From: Curtobacterium flaccumfaciens
GTDB taxonomy: Bacteria; Actinomycetota; Actinomycetes; Actinomycetales; Microbacteriaceae
Length of the DNA: 64,000 nucleotides
Assembly: GCF_013359815.1 (NCBI RefSeq)
Contig: NZ_JABMCF010000036.1
Coordinates: forward strand, 186,001 to 250,000
Direction of reading: 5' to 3'
In this document: piece after piece, positions 26,483 through 34,361 of the stretch
How positions within the stretch are numbered: the stretch's first letter is position 1
Layout of the letters: every line of letters starts with the position of its first letter
Program-made: the position numbers and the translations under genes
The notes under the pieces: generated by a model
What the model saw: only the letters and a program-made list of their open reading frames with translations
The model's database searches: none
Told to the model about the DNA's origin: nothing

Positions 26483-27189
26483 CCCGACCGGAACCGCGTG
26501 CACGCATCGACGTCGTCGTCCCCGCGCACGACGAGGCGGACCGGATCGCCGCGTGCCTCGACGCGCTCCTGGTGGCCGTCGACCGGCTCGCCGCGGAGCG
26601 ACCCGGATTCGACGCCGCCGTCACGGTGGTGCTCGACGGTTGCACGGACGGCACCGCTTCGGTGGTTGATCGGTACCCCGTCGACGTCCTGACGACGGAC
26701 CGTGTCGGGGTCGGTCGGGCACGCACGATCGGGGCGACGCACGCGCTCCGTGCCCACGACGGCGATCCGGCTGCCCGGTGGCTCGCCCACACCGACGCCG
26801 ATTCGCGCGTGCACGAACGGTGGCTCGTCCAGCAGTCCGACGCCCTCGCCTCCGGTGCGCAGGTGCTCGTCGGTGCCGTCGTCCCCGACCCGGACGACCT
26901 GGCGCCCGCGGTGCTCGACCGCTGGACGCGGGCGCACCCGCCCGGTGCTGCCCTCGGCCACGTGCACGGCGCGAACCTCGGGGTGCTCGCCGCGGCGTAC
27001 GTCAGCCTCGGCGGGTTCGATCCCGTGCCCGAGCACGAGGACGCGCGGCTGGTGGCCCGGGCGCGGGCGCTCGGCTTCCGGGTGCATGCCACCGTCGACC
27101 TGCCCGTGGTGACGAGCGGGCGTTTCGCCGGCCGGACCCCCGGCGGCTACGCGGAGCACCTGCGCCAGCGGTACGGCGACGTCGGCTGA
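26479..27189 (+). CDS. Family 2 glycosyltransferase
   Basis: 236 residues. The GT-A fold starts with RIDVVVPAHDEADRIAACL; VVLDGCTDGTASV follows, and a DxD-like metal site lies in AHTDADSRV. HVHGANLGVLAAAYVSLGGFD and EHEDARLVARARALG are the acceptor-side blocks of GT2 enzymes. It is short and has no membrane segment. GTG 26479 overlaps the upstream stop (GTGA), so all three genes of the cassette are translationally coupled. It should supply the sugar on which the PIG-L partner acts; donor and acceptor are unknown. Confidence 0.88.
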   Translation: MTRPEPRARIDVVVPAHDEADRIAACLDALLVAVDRLAAERPGFDAAVTVVLDGCTDGTASVVDRYPVDVLTTDRVGVGRARTIGATHALRAHDGDPAARWLAHTDADSRVHERWLVQQSDALASGAQVLVGAVVPDPDDLAPAVLDRWTRAHPPGAALGHVHGANLGVLAAAYVSLGGFDPVPEHEDARLVARARALGFRVHATVDLPVVTSGRFAGRTPGGYAEHLRQRYGDVG

Positions 27190-27318
27190 CCCGGCCTTAG
27201 TCGCCTCATAGGTGGGCGATGGGTCGGTCATCGGCAGCGTGCCTAGCTTCTCCTCCGTCGGCCCCGCCGCGTGCTCTGCGCGGCCGGTGACCCCAGCCGG
27301 CCACCACCGAGGAGAACC

Positions 27319-28866
27319 ATGTTCCTGACCTACCTCAGGCGCGAGCTCACGAACCGCAAGAAGCAGACGGTCATCATCGCGATCGGGATGGCCCTGGCCA
27401 TCGCCCTCGTGGTGATCGTGTCGTCGATCTCGGGTGGCGTGCAGGCAGCGCAGTCGAGCGTCCTGCAGTCCGTCTACGGCGTCGGCACCGACATCACCGT
27501 CACCAAGACCGCGACGGCGTCGACGAACGGCGGGCGTCCGAGCTTCGACTTCGGCAGCCAGGGCGACAACGCCGACGACGGCGGCTCGACCGACCTGTCG
27601 CAGTCGCGGCTCGCGGTCGCCCGCGGCACGAGCACCCTGAACGCCGCGAACCTGTCCACGATCACGAGCACCGACGGCGTCAAGGCCGCGACCGGTGTGC
27701 TGACCCTCGAGAACAGCACGTTCTCCGGCCAGGTCCAGCAGCAGTCGACCGACGACAGCAGCACGGACAGCAGCAGCGACTCCAGCAGCGACAGCACCAC
27801 CCAGCAGGGCCCGCCGAGCGGGGACACCGGCGGTGGCGGCGGGTTCGGCGGTGGGTCGTTCAGCGTCGACTCGTTCACGGTGACCGGCATCCCGGTGTCC
27901 GGCGCGACGGTCGGTCCGCTCACGAGCACCGAGCTCACGAAGGGGCGCACCTTCGCCGCGAAGGACGCGGGCAAGGACGTCGTCGTGCTCGATGCGTCGT
28001 ACGCGAAGAGCGAGTCGAAGGCGGTCGGCGACACGGTCGACATCGGCGGCACGGACTTCACCGTCATCGGCATCGTGAGCTCCACCGGCTCGGCCTCGAC
28101 CACGGGCTCGAACACCTACATCCCGCTCGACACCGCGCAGGCGCTGGCCGACCTCGACGGCAAGGTCACCTCCATCTACGTGTCGGCCGAGTCCTCGTCC
28201 GACGTCAGCACGATCAAGTCCGCACTGCAGGCGAAGCTGACGAGCGCCACCGTCTCCACCGAGGCCGACCTGGCCTCGAGCGTGTCCGGGTCGCTCAGCA
28301 CCGCATCGAGCCTGGTCTCGAACCTCGGCAAGTGGCTGTCGATCGTGGTACTCGCCGCGGCGTTCCTCATCGCGATCCTCTTCACGATCTCCGGCGTGAC
28401 CCGCCGCACCCGCGAGTTCGGGACCCTCAAGGCGATCGGCTGGTCGAACGGCCGCATCACCCGACAGGTGGCCGGCGAGTCCCTGGTGCAGGGCCTGATC
28501 GGCGGCGTGCTCGGCGCCGCGGCCGGCCTGATCGGCATCCTCGTCGTGAACGTCATCAGTCCGACGATCTCGGCGAGCGCCTCGAGCACGACCGGCGGGG
28601 ATGCCGGTGGCGGTGGTGGCATGCCCGGCGGCGCAGCGACCGCGGCCGCGGGCAGCGGCACGACGGGCGGTGCACCGGCAGGAGGCTTCGGCGGCGGCGC
28701 GAGCACCGCGTCGACGACCGACGTGGTCCTGCACGCCCCGGTGACCGTCGAGATCATCCTGCTGGCGATCGGCCTCGCGATCCTCGGTGGCCTCATCGCC
28801 GGCGCGCTCGGCGGCTGGCGTGCGAGCCGGCTCCGTCCGGCCGAGGCGCTCCGGAGCGTGGCCTGA
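27319..28866 (+). CDS. MacB/FtsX-like ABC transporter permease
   Basis: 515 residues. One N-terminal membrane helix (about 18-42) precedes a large extracellular MacB-type domain (about 45-340). Three C-terminal helices form the FtsX core (TRRTREFGTLKAIGWSNGRITRQVAGES is the typical cytosolic coupling region). The outside domain contains a Ser/Asp run (about 155-172) and a Gly stretch, and a Gly/Ala-rich loop of about 45 residues lies between TM3 and TM4. The ATG follows GAGGAGAACC. The ATPase gene starts inside its stop (TGATG). Such pairs export peptides or act mechanically on the envelope; the substrate is unknown. Confidence 0.88.
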   Translation: MFLTYLRRELTNRKKQTVIIAIGMALAIALVVIVSSISGGVQAAQSSVLQSVYGVGTDITVTKTATASTNGGRPSFDFGSQGDNADDGGSTDLSQSRLAVARGTSTLNAANLSTITSTDGVKAATGVLTLENSTFSGQVQQQSTDDSSTDSSSDSSSDSTTQQGPPSGDTGGGGGFGGGSFSVDSFTVTGIPVSGATVGPLTSTELTKGRTFAAKDAGKDVVVLDASYAKSESKAVGDTVDIGGTDFTVIGIVSSTGSASTTGSNTYIPLDTAQALADLDGKVTSIYVSAESSSDVSTIKSALQAKLTSATVSTEADLASSVSGSLSTASSLVSNLGKWLSIVVLAAAFLIAILFTISGVTRRTREFGTLKAIGWSNGRITRQVAGESLVQGLIGGVLGAAAGLIGILVVNVISPTISASASSTTGGDAGGGGGMPGGAATAAAGSGTTGGAPAGGFGGGASTASTTDVVLHAPVTVEIILLAIGLAILGGLIAGALGGWRASRLRPAEALRSVA

Positions 28867-29645
28867 TGCCCGGCCGCACCGACACGACCGAACCGACGAC
28901 AGGAGCAACCGTGACCAGCACCGACACCGCGACCGGCGAGGCGGAGGCGAGCCGCGCCTCCAGTCCGATGTACCGGCTGACGAACGTCAGCAAGACCTAC
29001 CAGCAGAAGAACCGGACCGTCACCGCCCTGACGAACGTCCACCTGACGATCCCGCAGGGGCAGCTCGTGGCCGTGCAGGGGCCGACCGGCGGCGGCAAGT
29101 CGACGCTGCTGCAGATGCTCGGAGCGCTCGACCGGCCGAGTGCCGGGTCGATCCACCTCGGTGGCGACCGCGACGTGGCGAAGCTCGGCGACGGCGCGCT
29201 GACCGACCTGCGGGCGACCGAGATCGGCTTCGTGTTCCAGAGCTTCAACCTGATCCCGACGCTGACGGCGCTCGAGAACGTCGAGACGGCGTTCGCGGGG
29301 TCGCTCGCGAACCGGTCGCGGAGCGAGGTCCGCGAGCGTGCGGTCGCCGCGCTCCGCGAGGTCGGACTGGGTGAGCGGATGGAGCACCTGCCGGCCGAGC
29401 TGTCCGGCGGTCAGCAGCAGCGCGTGGCGATCGCCCGGGCGCTGGTGAAGAACCCGAGCGTGCTGCTCGCCGACGAGCCGACGGGTGCGCTCGACGAGTC
29501 GACCCGCGACGAGATCATGGCGCTCATCGAGAAGCAGTGGCGGGAGCGCGGGCTGACCGTCGTCATCGTCACGCACGACTCGTGGGTCGCGAAGCGTGCC
29601 GAGCGGCGCCTGCACATCAAGCAGGGGCAGGTGCGCGAGGTCTAG
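28866..29645 (+). CDS. ABC transporter ATP-binding protein (MacB/LolD type)
   Basis: 259 residues from the ATG overlapping the permease stop. Walker A GPTGGGKS (72-79), GFVFQSFNLIPTLTALENV typical of LolD/MacB ATPases, signature LSGGQ (179-183), Walker B VLLADEP (199-205) and the H-loop THDSW. A second possible start, GTG 28911, has a better AGGAG site 5 nt upstream and would remove only a low-complexity Thr/Ala/Glu head. It partners the preceding permease. Confidence 0.92.
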   Translation: MPGRTDTTEPTTGATVTSTDTATGEAEASRASSPMYRLTNVSKTYQQKNRTVTALTNVHLTIPQGQLVAVQGPTGGGKSTLLQMLGALDRPSAGSIHLGGDRDVAKLGDGALTDLRATEIGFVFQSFNLIPTLTALENVETAFAGSLANRSRSEVRERAVAALREVGLGERMEHLPAELSGGQQQRVAIARALVKNPSVLLADEPTGALDESTRDEIMALIEKQWRERGLTVVIVTHDSWVAKRAERRLHIKQGQVREV

Positions 29646-29704
29646 CGGGGCGGGGTCAGGCGCGGGCAGGCGCGCGGGCAGGCGCCGGGCGTCCGATCGC
29701 GTTT

Positions 29705-29758
29705 CGCGCTCAGCGACAGTCCACGCCTCTGGCGGCGCGTGGGTTGTCGCTCAGCGCG
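29705..29758. repeat. REP-like palindrome, copy 3
   Basis: Arms 29705-29726 (CGCGCTCAGCGACAGTCCACGC without its last bases) and 29737-29758 pair with three or four mismatches. It shares the CGCGCTNANCGACA core with copies 1 and 2. It lies between the convergent ABC ATPase and TolB-like genes. Confidence 0.7.
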
Positions 29759-29789
29759 TGAAGACGCCGCCGACCCGCCGCCGCTGCCG

Positions 29790-30743
29790 CTACCCCGCCA
29801 CCGGGTAGTCGCAGTACGCGAACCACGTCGAGTCCGGGGCCCACGGCGGCACGTTGACCGTCCCCTGTCCGCCGTCGAGGGCCACCAGGGTCTCCGGCTG
29901 GACCGCGATCCTAGCGCCGCGGACGAGCGACCCCGGCAGCAGCCGGAGCTCGACGCGGTGGTCGGCTGGGTGGCCCTGCACGCCAGGTTCGTACGACAGG
30001 TAGAGCAGGTGTGCGGCATCCGGGGACAGGTGCGGGAACCAGTTCACCCGGTCGTCGTTCGTCAGGCGGACGGGGCTGTCGTGCCCGGGCCAGCGCACGG
30101 CCAGCTGCGCGGTGCCGGGGGTGAACCGCTCGGTGTTCCAGAGCAGGATCCCGCCGGCCGGACTGATGGTGCAGCCGTCGTCGGGGTGCTCGTCCCGGGT
30201 GACGAACGTCGGCTCGCCGGTCTCCGGGTCGACCATCGCGACGTCGGTCGTCCAGACGCCGTCCTCGGACAGTTCCCCCACGATGGCGGCGAGCGCGCTG
30301 CCGTCGGGGGCGATGCCGTGCAGGTAGAACTTCCGCTTGGTGGGCAGGGCCGCTGCGACGTCGGTGATCCGGGTCGCGGGACCACCCTCGGGCAGCGGGA
30401 TGCGGTAGAGCTCGCCGTCGCGGGCGCTCACCACGACGGAGCTGCCGGACGGGTCGAGCACGTGGTCGTTGTTGATCTCGTCGACGCCGTCCATCGGCAC
30501 CGGCACGAGCGCCGACTCGTCGAGCACGGTGCCGGTGCCGCTGTCGCCCGACGGCAGCCGTAGCAGCCAGAGGTCGCCGTCGCCGTTGAGCACCAGGGTC
30601 TCGGCGTCCAAGACGTTCGGCGCCTCGACGAGCACCGTGGCCGACTCGAACACGAGCCGCGAGGTGCGGGACTCGACGTCGTACACGTGCACGCGGCTGG
30701 TCTGTCCGGGCAGCAGCTGCCGCCCGCGGGTCTCGTCGCTCAT
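29790..30743 (-). CDS. TolB/oligogalacturonate-lyase-like beta-propeller protein
   Basis: 317 residues with repeating short blocks of the beta-propeller kind (SRVHVYDVESR, DLWLLRLPSGD, ELYRIPLPEGG, YLHGIAPDGSALAAI, WFPHLSPDAAHLLYLS). No signal peptide, so cytosolic. Proteins of this type include oligogalacturonate lyase and uncharacterised TolB-fold proteins; the closing PPWAPDSTWFAYCDY resembles the former. It lies downstream of the sugar ABC operon, separated by a long hairpin, and probably acts on the imported sugar. No catalytic set is assigned. Confidence 0.72.
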   Translation of the reverse strand: MSDETRGRQLLPGQTSRVHVYDVESRTSRLVFESATVLVEAPNVLDAETLVLNGDGDLWLLRLPSGDSGTGTVLDESALVPVPMDGVDEINNDHVLDPSGSSVVVSARDGELYRIPLPEGGPATRITDVAAALPTKRKFYLHGIAPDGSALAAIVGELSEDGVWTTDVAMVDPETGEPTFVTRDEHPDDGCTISPAGGILLWNTERFTPGTAQLAVRWPGHDSPVRLTNDDRVNWFPHLSPDAAHLLYLSYEPGVQGHPADHRVELRLLPGSLVRGARIAVQPETLVALDGGQGTVNVPPWAPDSTWFAYCDYPVAG

Positions 30744-30803
30744 GGTTCCATCCTGTCGGTCGTCGGGTGGTCGGGGTCGGTGGGTCGTCGGGTGGGGAAC
30801 GGC

Positions 30804-30871
30804 AAAACACCGGTGTCCACGCTGCGCACCCCGTCATGCGGGGGCGTCGAGCGTGAACACCGGTGTCTTGC
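30804..30871 (-). terminator. Long hairpin with two ACACCGGTGT palindromes
   Basis: ACACCGGTGT occurs at 30807-30816 and 30857-30866. The segments around them pair as a stem of about 17 bp with a GC-rich inner stem. On the minus strand the structure ends in TTTTG, so it looks like a terminator after the MalG-like permease. Each 10-mer is also a palindrome, so a regulator site is possible. Confidence 0.6.
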
Positions 30872-30901
30872 GGAAGGGGTCGTGCGGGAGGGGGCCTCCG
30901 C

Positions 30902-31741
30902 CTACTTCACGGCACCGGCGGTCAGGCCGGCGACGAACTGGCGCTGGACCACGAGGAACGCGGCCACGACCGGGATCGACACGACGAGCGACGCCGCCAT
31001 GACCTGGTTCCAGTACACGTTCGTCTGCGTCGAGTACTGCTGCAGACCGACCGCCAGGGTCGAACCGAGGCCGTTCGTCATGACCGAGGCGAAGAGGACC
31101 TCACCCCAGGCCGTCATGAACGAGTAGATCCCGACCGCCACCAGACCCGGACGGGCCGACGGCAGGATGACCCGGAACAGCGCGCCCATCGGGCCCGAAC
31201 CGTCGACCATCGCGGCCTCGTCGAGTTCGCGCGGGATGGTCTCGAAGTACCCGGCCAGCATCCAGATCGAGAACGGGAGCGTGAACGTCAGGTACGTGAT
31301 GATCAGACCGAGCCACGACCCGACGAGCTGGATGCCCAGGGTGTTGCCGAGGTTCGTGAAGATCAGGAACAGCGGCAGCAGGAACAGCACGCCGGGGAAC
31401 ATCTGCGTGGAGAGCACCGCGGTGGTGAAGGTGCTCTTGCCCTTGAAGTTCCAGCGCGAGACACCGTAGGCGGCGAACGTCGCGATGATCAGCGAGAACA
31501 CCGTCGCCACCGTGCAGACCACGAGCGAGTTGATGAAGTACCGACCGAGCGGCACCGTCGACCACATGTCGATGAACGGCTGGAAGGTGATCCGCGACGG
31601 GATCCACGTGAAGTTGTCCTGCACGTCGCCGAGGGGCTTGATGGCCGTGGTGATCATCACGTAGAGCGGCACGACCGTGAACAGCGTCAGGACGACCAGG
31701 GTGATGATCTTGAAGGACTTGGCGCCAGTTGTCTCACGCAC
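30902..31741 (-). CDS. Carbohydrate ABC transporter permease (MalG type)
   Basis: 279 residues with six membrane segments. The EAA loop is clear (IPRELDEAAMVDGSGPMGAL, then FRVILPSARPG), the contact site for the ATPase. Start GTG 31741 overlaps the end of the MalF-type gene by 8 bp. With the upstream permease and binding protein it forms a CUT1-type sugar importer. No ATPase is encoded here, so it presumably shares an MsiK-like ATPase encoded elsewhere, as many actinobacterial sugar importers do. Confidence 0.93.
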   Translation of the reverse strand: MRETTGAKSFKIITLVVLTLFTVVPLYVMITTAIKPLGDVQDNFTWIPSRITFQPFIDMWSTVPLGRYFINSLVVCTVATVFSLIIATFAAYGVSRWNFKGKSTFTTAVLSTQMFPGVLFLLPLFLIFTNLGNTLGIQLVGSWLGLIITYLTFTLPFSIWMLAGYFETIPRELDEAAMVDGSGPMGALFRVILPSARPGLVAVGIYSFMTAWGEVLFASVMTNGLGSTLAVGLQQYSTQTNVYWNQVMAASLVVSIPVVAAFLVVQRQFVAGLTAGAVK

Positions 31742-32729
31742 GGACGGACCTCCGGTTGGTCACGGCGAGGTAGATGCCGGTGACGACGAGCAGGAAGAGC
31801 AGGAGCAGGACGCTCATCGCGGCACCGGAACCGAAGTTCCAGGTGATGAACGACGCGTTGTAGATGTGGAAGCTCAGCAGGTCCGCGGCGGGTGGCTGCG
31901 CGGTCGAGCCGAACAGCACGAACGGCGTGTTGAAGTCGTTGAACGTCCACAGGAACATCACGAGCACGAGCGTCACGTTGACGGGGCGGACCATCGGCAG
32001 CGTGATCGAGCGCCACTGGCGGAACGGCTTGGCACCGTCGACCGAGGCAGCCTCGTACACGTCGTTCGGGACGGACTGCAGGCCGGCCATGAGCATCAGG
32101 AACGCGAACGGCCAGGTCTTCCAGATCGCCACGACGACGACGGCCACGAAGGCGTTGTTGCCGATGAGCCAGAACGGGGCGTTGCCGCCGAACAGCCCGA
32201 GTTGGTCGACGAGCAGGTGGTTCAGGGCCCCCGAGTCACGCTGGAACATGAACTTCCAGGTGATGACGCCGGCGTACATCGGCAGCGCGTAGGGCACGAG
32301 GAACAGGGTGCGGAAGAGCCCGCGTCCGGCGAACGGCTTCTGCAGCGCGACGGCTGCGGCCATGCCGAAGGTCCAGGAGAGCCCGACCACGAGGACCGTG
32401 AAGGCACACGTGATGAGGAACGAATTGAGGACTCCGCGGCCGATCGCCTGGTCGAAGTCGACGACGACCTGGTAGTTCCGGAACCCGGCGAAGGGCGCGG
32501 CACCCCAGTTCGCGATGAAGTACTTGGTGAGCTGGATGAACGAGATCCAGATGCCGGTGAGCATCGGGACGATGTGGATGAGCAGCTCGAACAGGATGGC
32601 CGGCGCGACGAGCGCGTAGGGCAGCCAGTGGGTCTTGCGCTTGCGACCTGGCGGACGGCCCGACATCGTCGGGGCCTTCGTGTGCGTCAGGTCGATGCGC
32701 TCCGAGTCGGGCAGGACCGTCGTGGACAT
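31734..32729 (-). CDS. Carbohydrate ABC transporter permease (MalF type)
   Basis: 331 residues. A basic cytosolic head is followed by six membrane helices; the EAA-type loop is VPNDVYEAASVDGAKPFRQW. ATG 32729 was chosen because it follows GAAAGG and leaves a usual head; an upstream frame is Pro/Arg-rich and reads through the intercistronic hairpins. It forms the importer channel with the MalG-type protein. It is separated from the binding-protein gene by a 216-bp spacer containing three hairpins. Confidence 0.93.
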   Translation of the reverse strand: MSTTVLPDSERIDLTHTKAPTMSGRPPGRKRKTHWLPYALVAPAILFELLIHIVPMLTGIWISFIQLTKYFIANWGAAPFAGFRNYQVVVDFDQAIGRGVLNSFLITCAFTVLVVGLSWTFGMAAAVALQKPFAGRGLFRTLFLVPYALPMYAGVITWKFMFQRDSGALNHLLVDQLGLFGGNAPFWLIGNNAFVAVVVVAIWKTWPFAFLMLMAGLQSVPNDVYEAASVDGAKPFRQWRSITLPMVRPVNVTLVLVMFLWTFNDFNTPFVLFGSTAQPPAADLLSFHIYNASFITWNFGSGAAMSVLLLLFLLVVTGIYLAVTNRRSVRA

Positions 32730-32818
32730 CTGGTGGGGCCTTTCGGCAGGAGGGGCGTGCAGGTGCGGTCCGCGCGGCCGTGGCAGCGGCCGGGAGGCGC
32801 GGGGTGCGTGGGGCGTGC

Positions 32819-32938
32819 GCCTCACGGCCGACGCGTGGTCGGCTCCGGGGCGTCCGCCTCACGGCCGACGTGTGGTCGGCCCTGGAACGTCAGGGGTGGA
32901 GGCCCGGGCGCGTCCGTCGGACGCGACCCGGGCCTCCA
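32819..32938 (-). promoter_or_regulatory. Three intercistronic hairpins between binding-protein and permease genes
   Basis: Two 25-bp copies (32819-32843 and 32856-32880, one mismatch, 37-bp period) each fold GCCGAC/GTCGGC. A third, strong hairpin (TGGAGGCCCGGG at 32897-32908 with its complement ending at 32938) begins 8 bp past the binding-protein stop. Together they could stop part of the transcription or protect the upstream message, giving more binding protein than permease. Confidence 0.65.
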
Positions 32939-32945
32939 GGGTGGA

Positions 32946-34247
32946 TCAACCGGCGGCCTGGGACACCTGGTCCTGGGCGGTCTGCAGGGCCGACTTGATG
33001 TCGGCCTCGGAGACCTTGGAACCGGTCGCGATCTTGGCGAACATGTCGTTCATCGCCTTGCCGACCGTGGACTCGAACTGGTCCTCGGCGGGCACCAGCG
33101 GGAGCGGCTTCGCCTTGTTGTTGTAGATGTCGAGGAACGTCTTCGTCTGCTCGTCCGTGACGGAGTCAGCAGCCTCGGCGAGCACCGGCAGGGCCGAGTA
33201 CGGCTTGTCCAGCGTCGTCTGCGTGTCCATGCTCGTCATGTACTTGACGAACTTGAGCGCGCCGTCCTTGTTCTTCGTGTTCTTGAAGACCGACAGGTTG
33301 ATGCCGGCCGGGAACGACGCGATCTGCTCGCCACCGCTCGGGGCGGGCAGCGCCACGACGCCGTACTCGGACGACTTCATGCCGAGCGATTCGATGGTCG
33401 CGTTCGCGTTGTTCTGGTTGAGGATGAACGCGGCCTTCTTCTTCGCGAAGTCCGTGGTCGACTGCGTCGCGTTGTCGTACTGCGCGTTCGACAGGTTGGC
33501 GACCTTGGAGTCCTGCATGAGGTCGAGGTAGCGCTTGATGCCGTCGACGTTGGCCTTCGAGGTGAAGGTCGGCTTGCCGTCCTTGTCGAACCACTCGCCA
33601 CCGTTCTGCGCCGAGTTGATGAACGCGAAGTGCGAGTTCTCGGTGTACGAACCGCCCGCGAGGCTGAAGCCGTAGGTGTCACCCTTGGTCAGCTTCTCGG
33701 CGGCCGAGACCATCTCCTCCCACGTGGTGGGCGGGGTGATGCCGGCGTCCGACAGCATCTTCTTGTTGTAGTACAGGCCGTACGCGAGGCCGTAGAGCGG
33801 GACGCTCGTGACCGTCTTGTCGGGCGCGCCACCGGTGGACAGGGCGACCTTGCCGAACTTGTCCTCGCCGCCGATCGCCTTCATCTCGGCGTCACCGAAC
33901 TCCTGGAAGGCGCCGGTGGCCTGGAGCGAGGTCGCCCAGGTGTTGCCGATGTTGACGACGTCCGGGCCCTGGCCCGAGGTGACGGCGGTCTGGATCTTGT
34001 TCTGCAGGTCGTTCCAGCCGATGACCTGGAGGTCGACCTTGATCCCGGTCTCCTTGGTGAACTTCTTGAGGACGGGGGTCAGCACCTCCTTGTCGTTCTG
34101 CAGGGACGTGCCCTGGTTGGACGCCCAGTAGGTGAGCGTCTTGGAGTCGCCGGAGTCGCCGGACGATCCGGAGGAGCAGGCTGCGAGGCCGGACACGGTG
34201 AGTGCGGCGGCCGCGGTGATGGCCAGTGCGCGGATGGCAGTGCGCAT
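32946..34247 (-). CDS. Extracellular sugar-binding lipoprotein of an ABC importer
   Basis: 433 residues. The signal peptide ends in the lipobox LAAC (Cys24), followed by a Ser/Gly linker. The mature protein has the type 1 extracellular solute-binding fold: LTYWASNQG, GIKVDLQVIGWNDL, GQGPDVVNIGNTWA, WFDKDGKPTF, FPAGINLSVFKNTKNKDGALKFVKYM. It captures an oligosaccharide outside the membrane for the MalF/MalG pair. The sugar is not predictable; neighbouring oxidoreductase and isomerase genes suggest an unusual or oxidised sugar. ATG 34247 follows AGAGAG. Confidence 0.93.
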   Translation of the reverse strand: MRTAIRALAITAAAALTVSGLAACSSGSSGDSGDSKTLTYWASNQGTSLQNDKEVLTPVLKKFTKETGIKVDLQVIGWNDLQNKIQTAVTSGQGPDVVNIGNTWATSLQATGAFQEFGDAEMKAIGGEDKFGKVALSTGGAPDKTVTSVPLYGLAYGLYYNKKMLSDAGITPPTTWEEMVSAAEKLTKGDTYGFSLAGGSYTENSHFAFINSAQNGGEWFDKDGKPTFTSKANVDGIKRYLDLMQDSKVANLSNAQYDNATQSTTDFAKKKAAFILNQNNANATIESLGMKSSEYGVVALPAPSGGEQIASFPAGINLSVFKNTKNKDGALKFVKYMTSMDTQTTLDKPYSALPVLAEAADSVTDEQTKTFLDIYNNKAKPLPLVPAEDQFESTVGKAMNDMFAKIATGSKVSEADIKSALQTAQDQVSQAAG

Positions 34248-34264
34248 GACTCTCTACTTTCTCG

Positions 34265-34345
34265 TCGTTGAGATGGTGCAGGGGATGGTGCAGAGGTGGA
34301 GCTGGTGCTGCGGATGGTGCTGGTCGGGTGCTGCTGTGGGTTGCG
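34265..34345 (-). other. C-rich, G-poor leader with GGATGGTGCAG-like repeats
   Basis: Between the oxidoreductase stop and the binding-protein start, the plus strand repeats ATGGTGC(A/T)G-like units. The transcript is therefore C-rich, G-poor and little structured for about 80 nt. That composition is typical of Rho-loading (rut) sites. The function is inferred from composition only. Confidence 0.4.
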
Positions 34346-34361
34346 GGCAGCGCCCCGGCGG

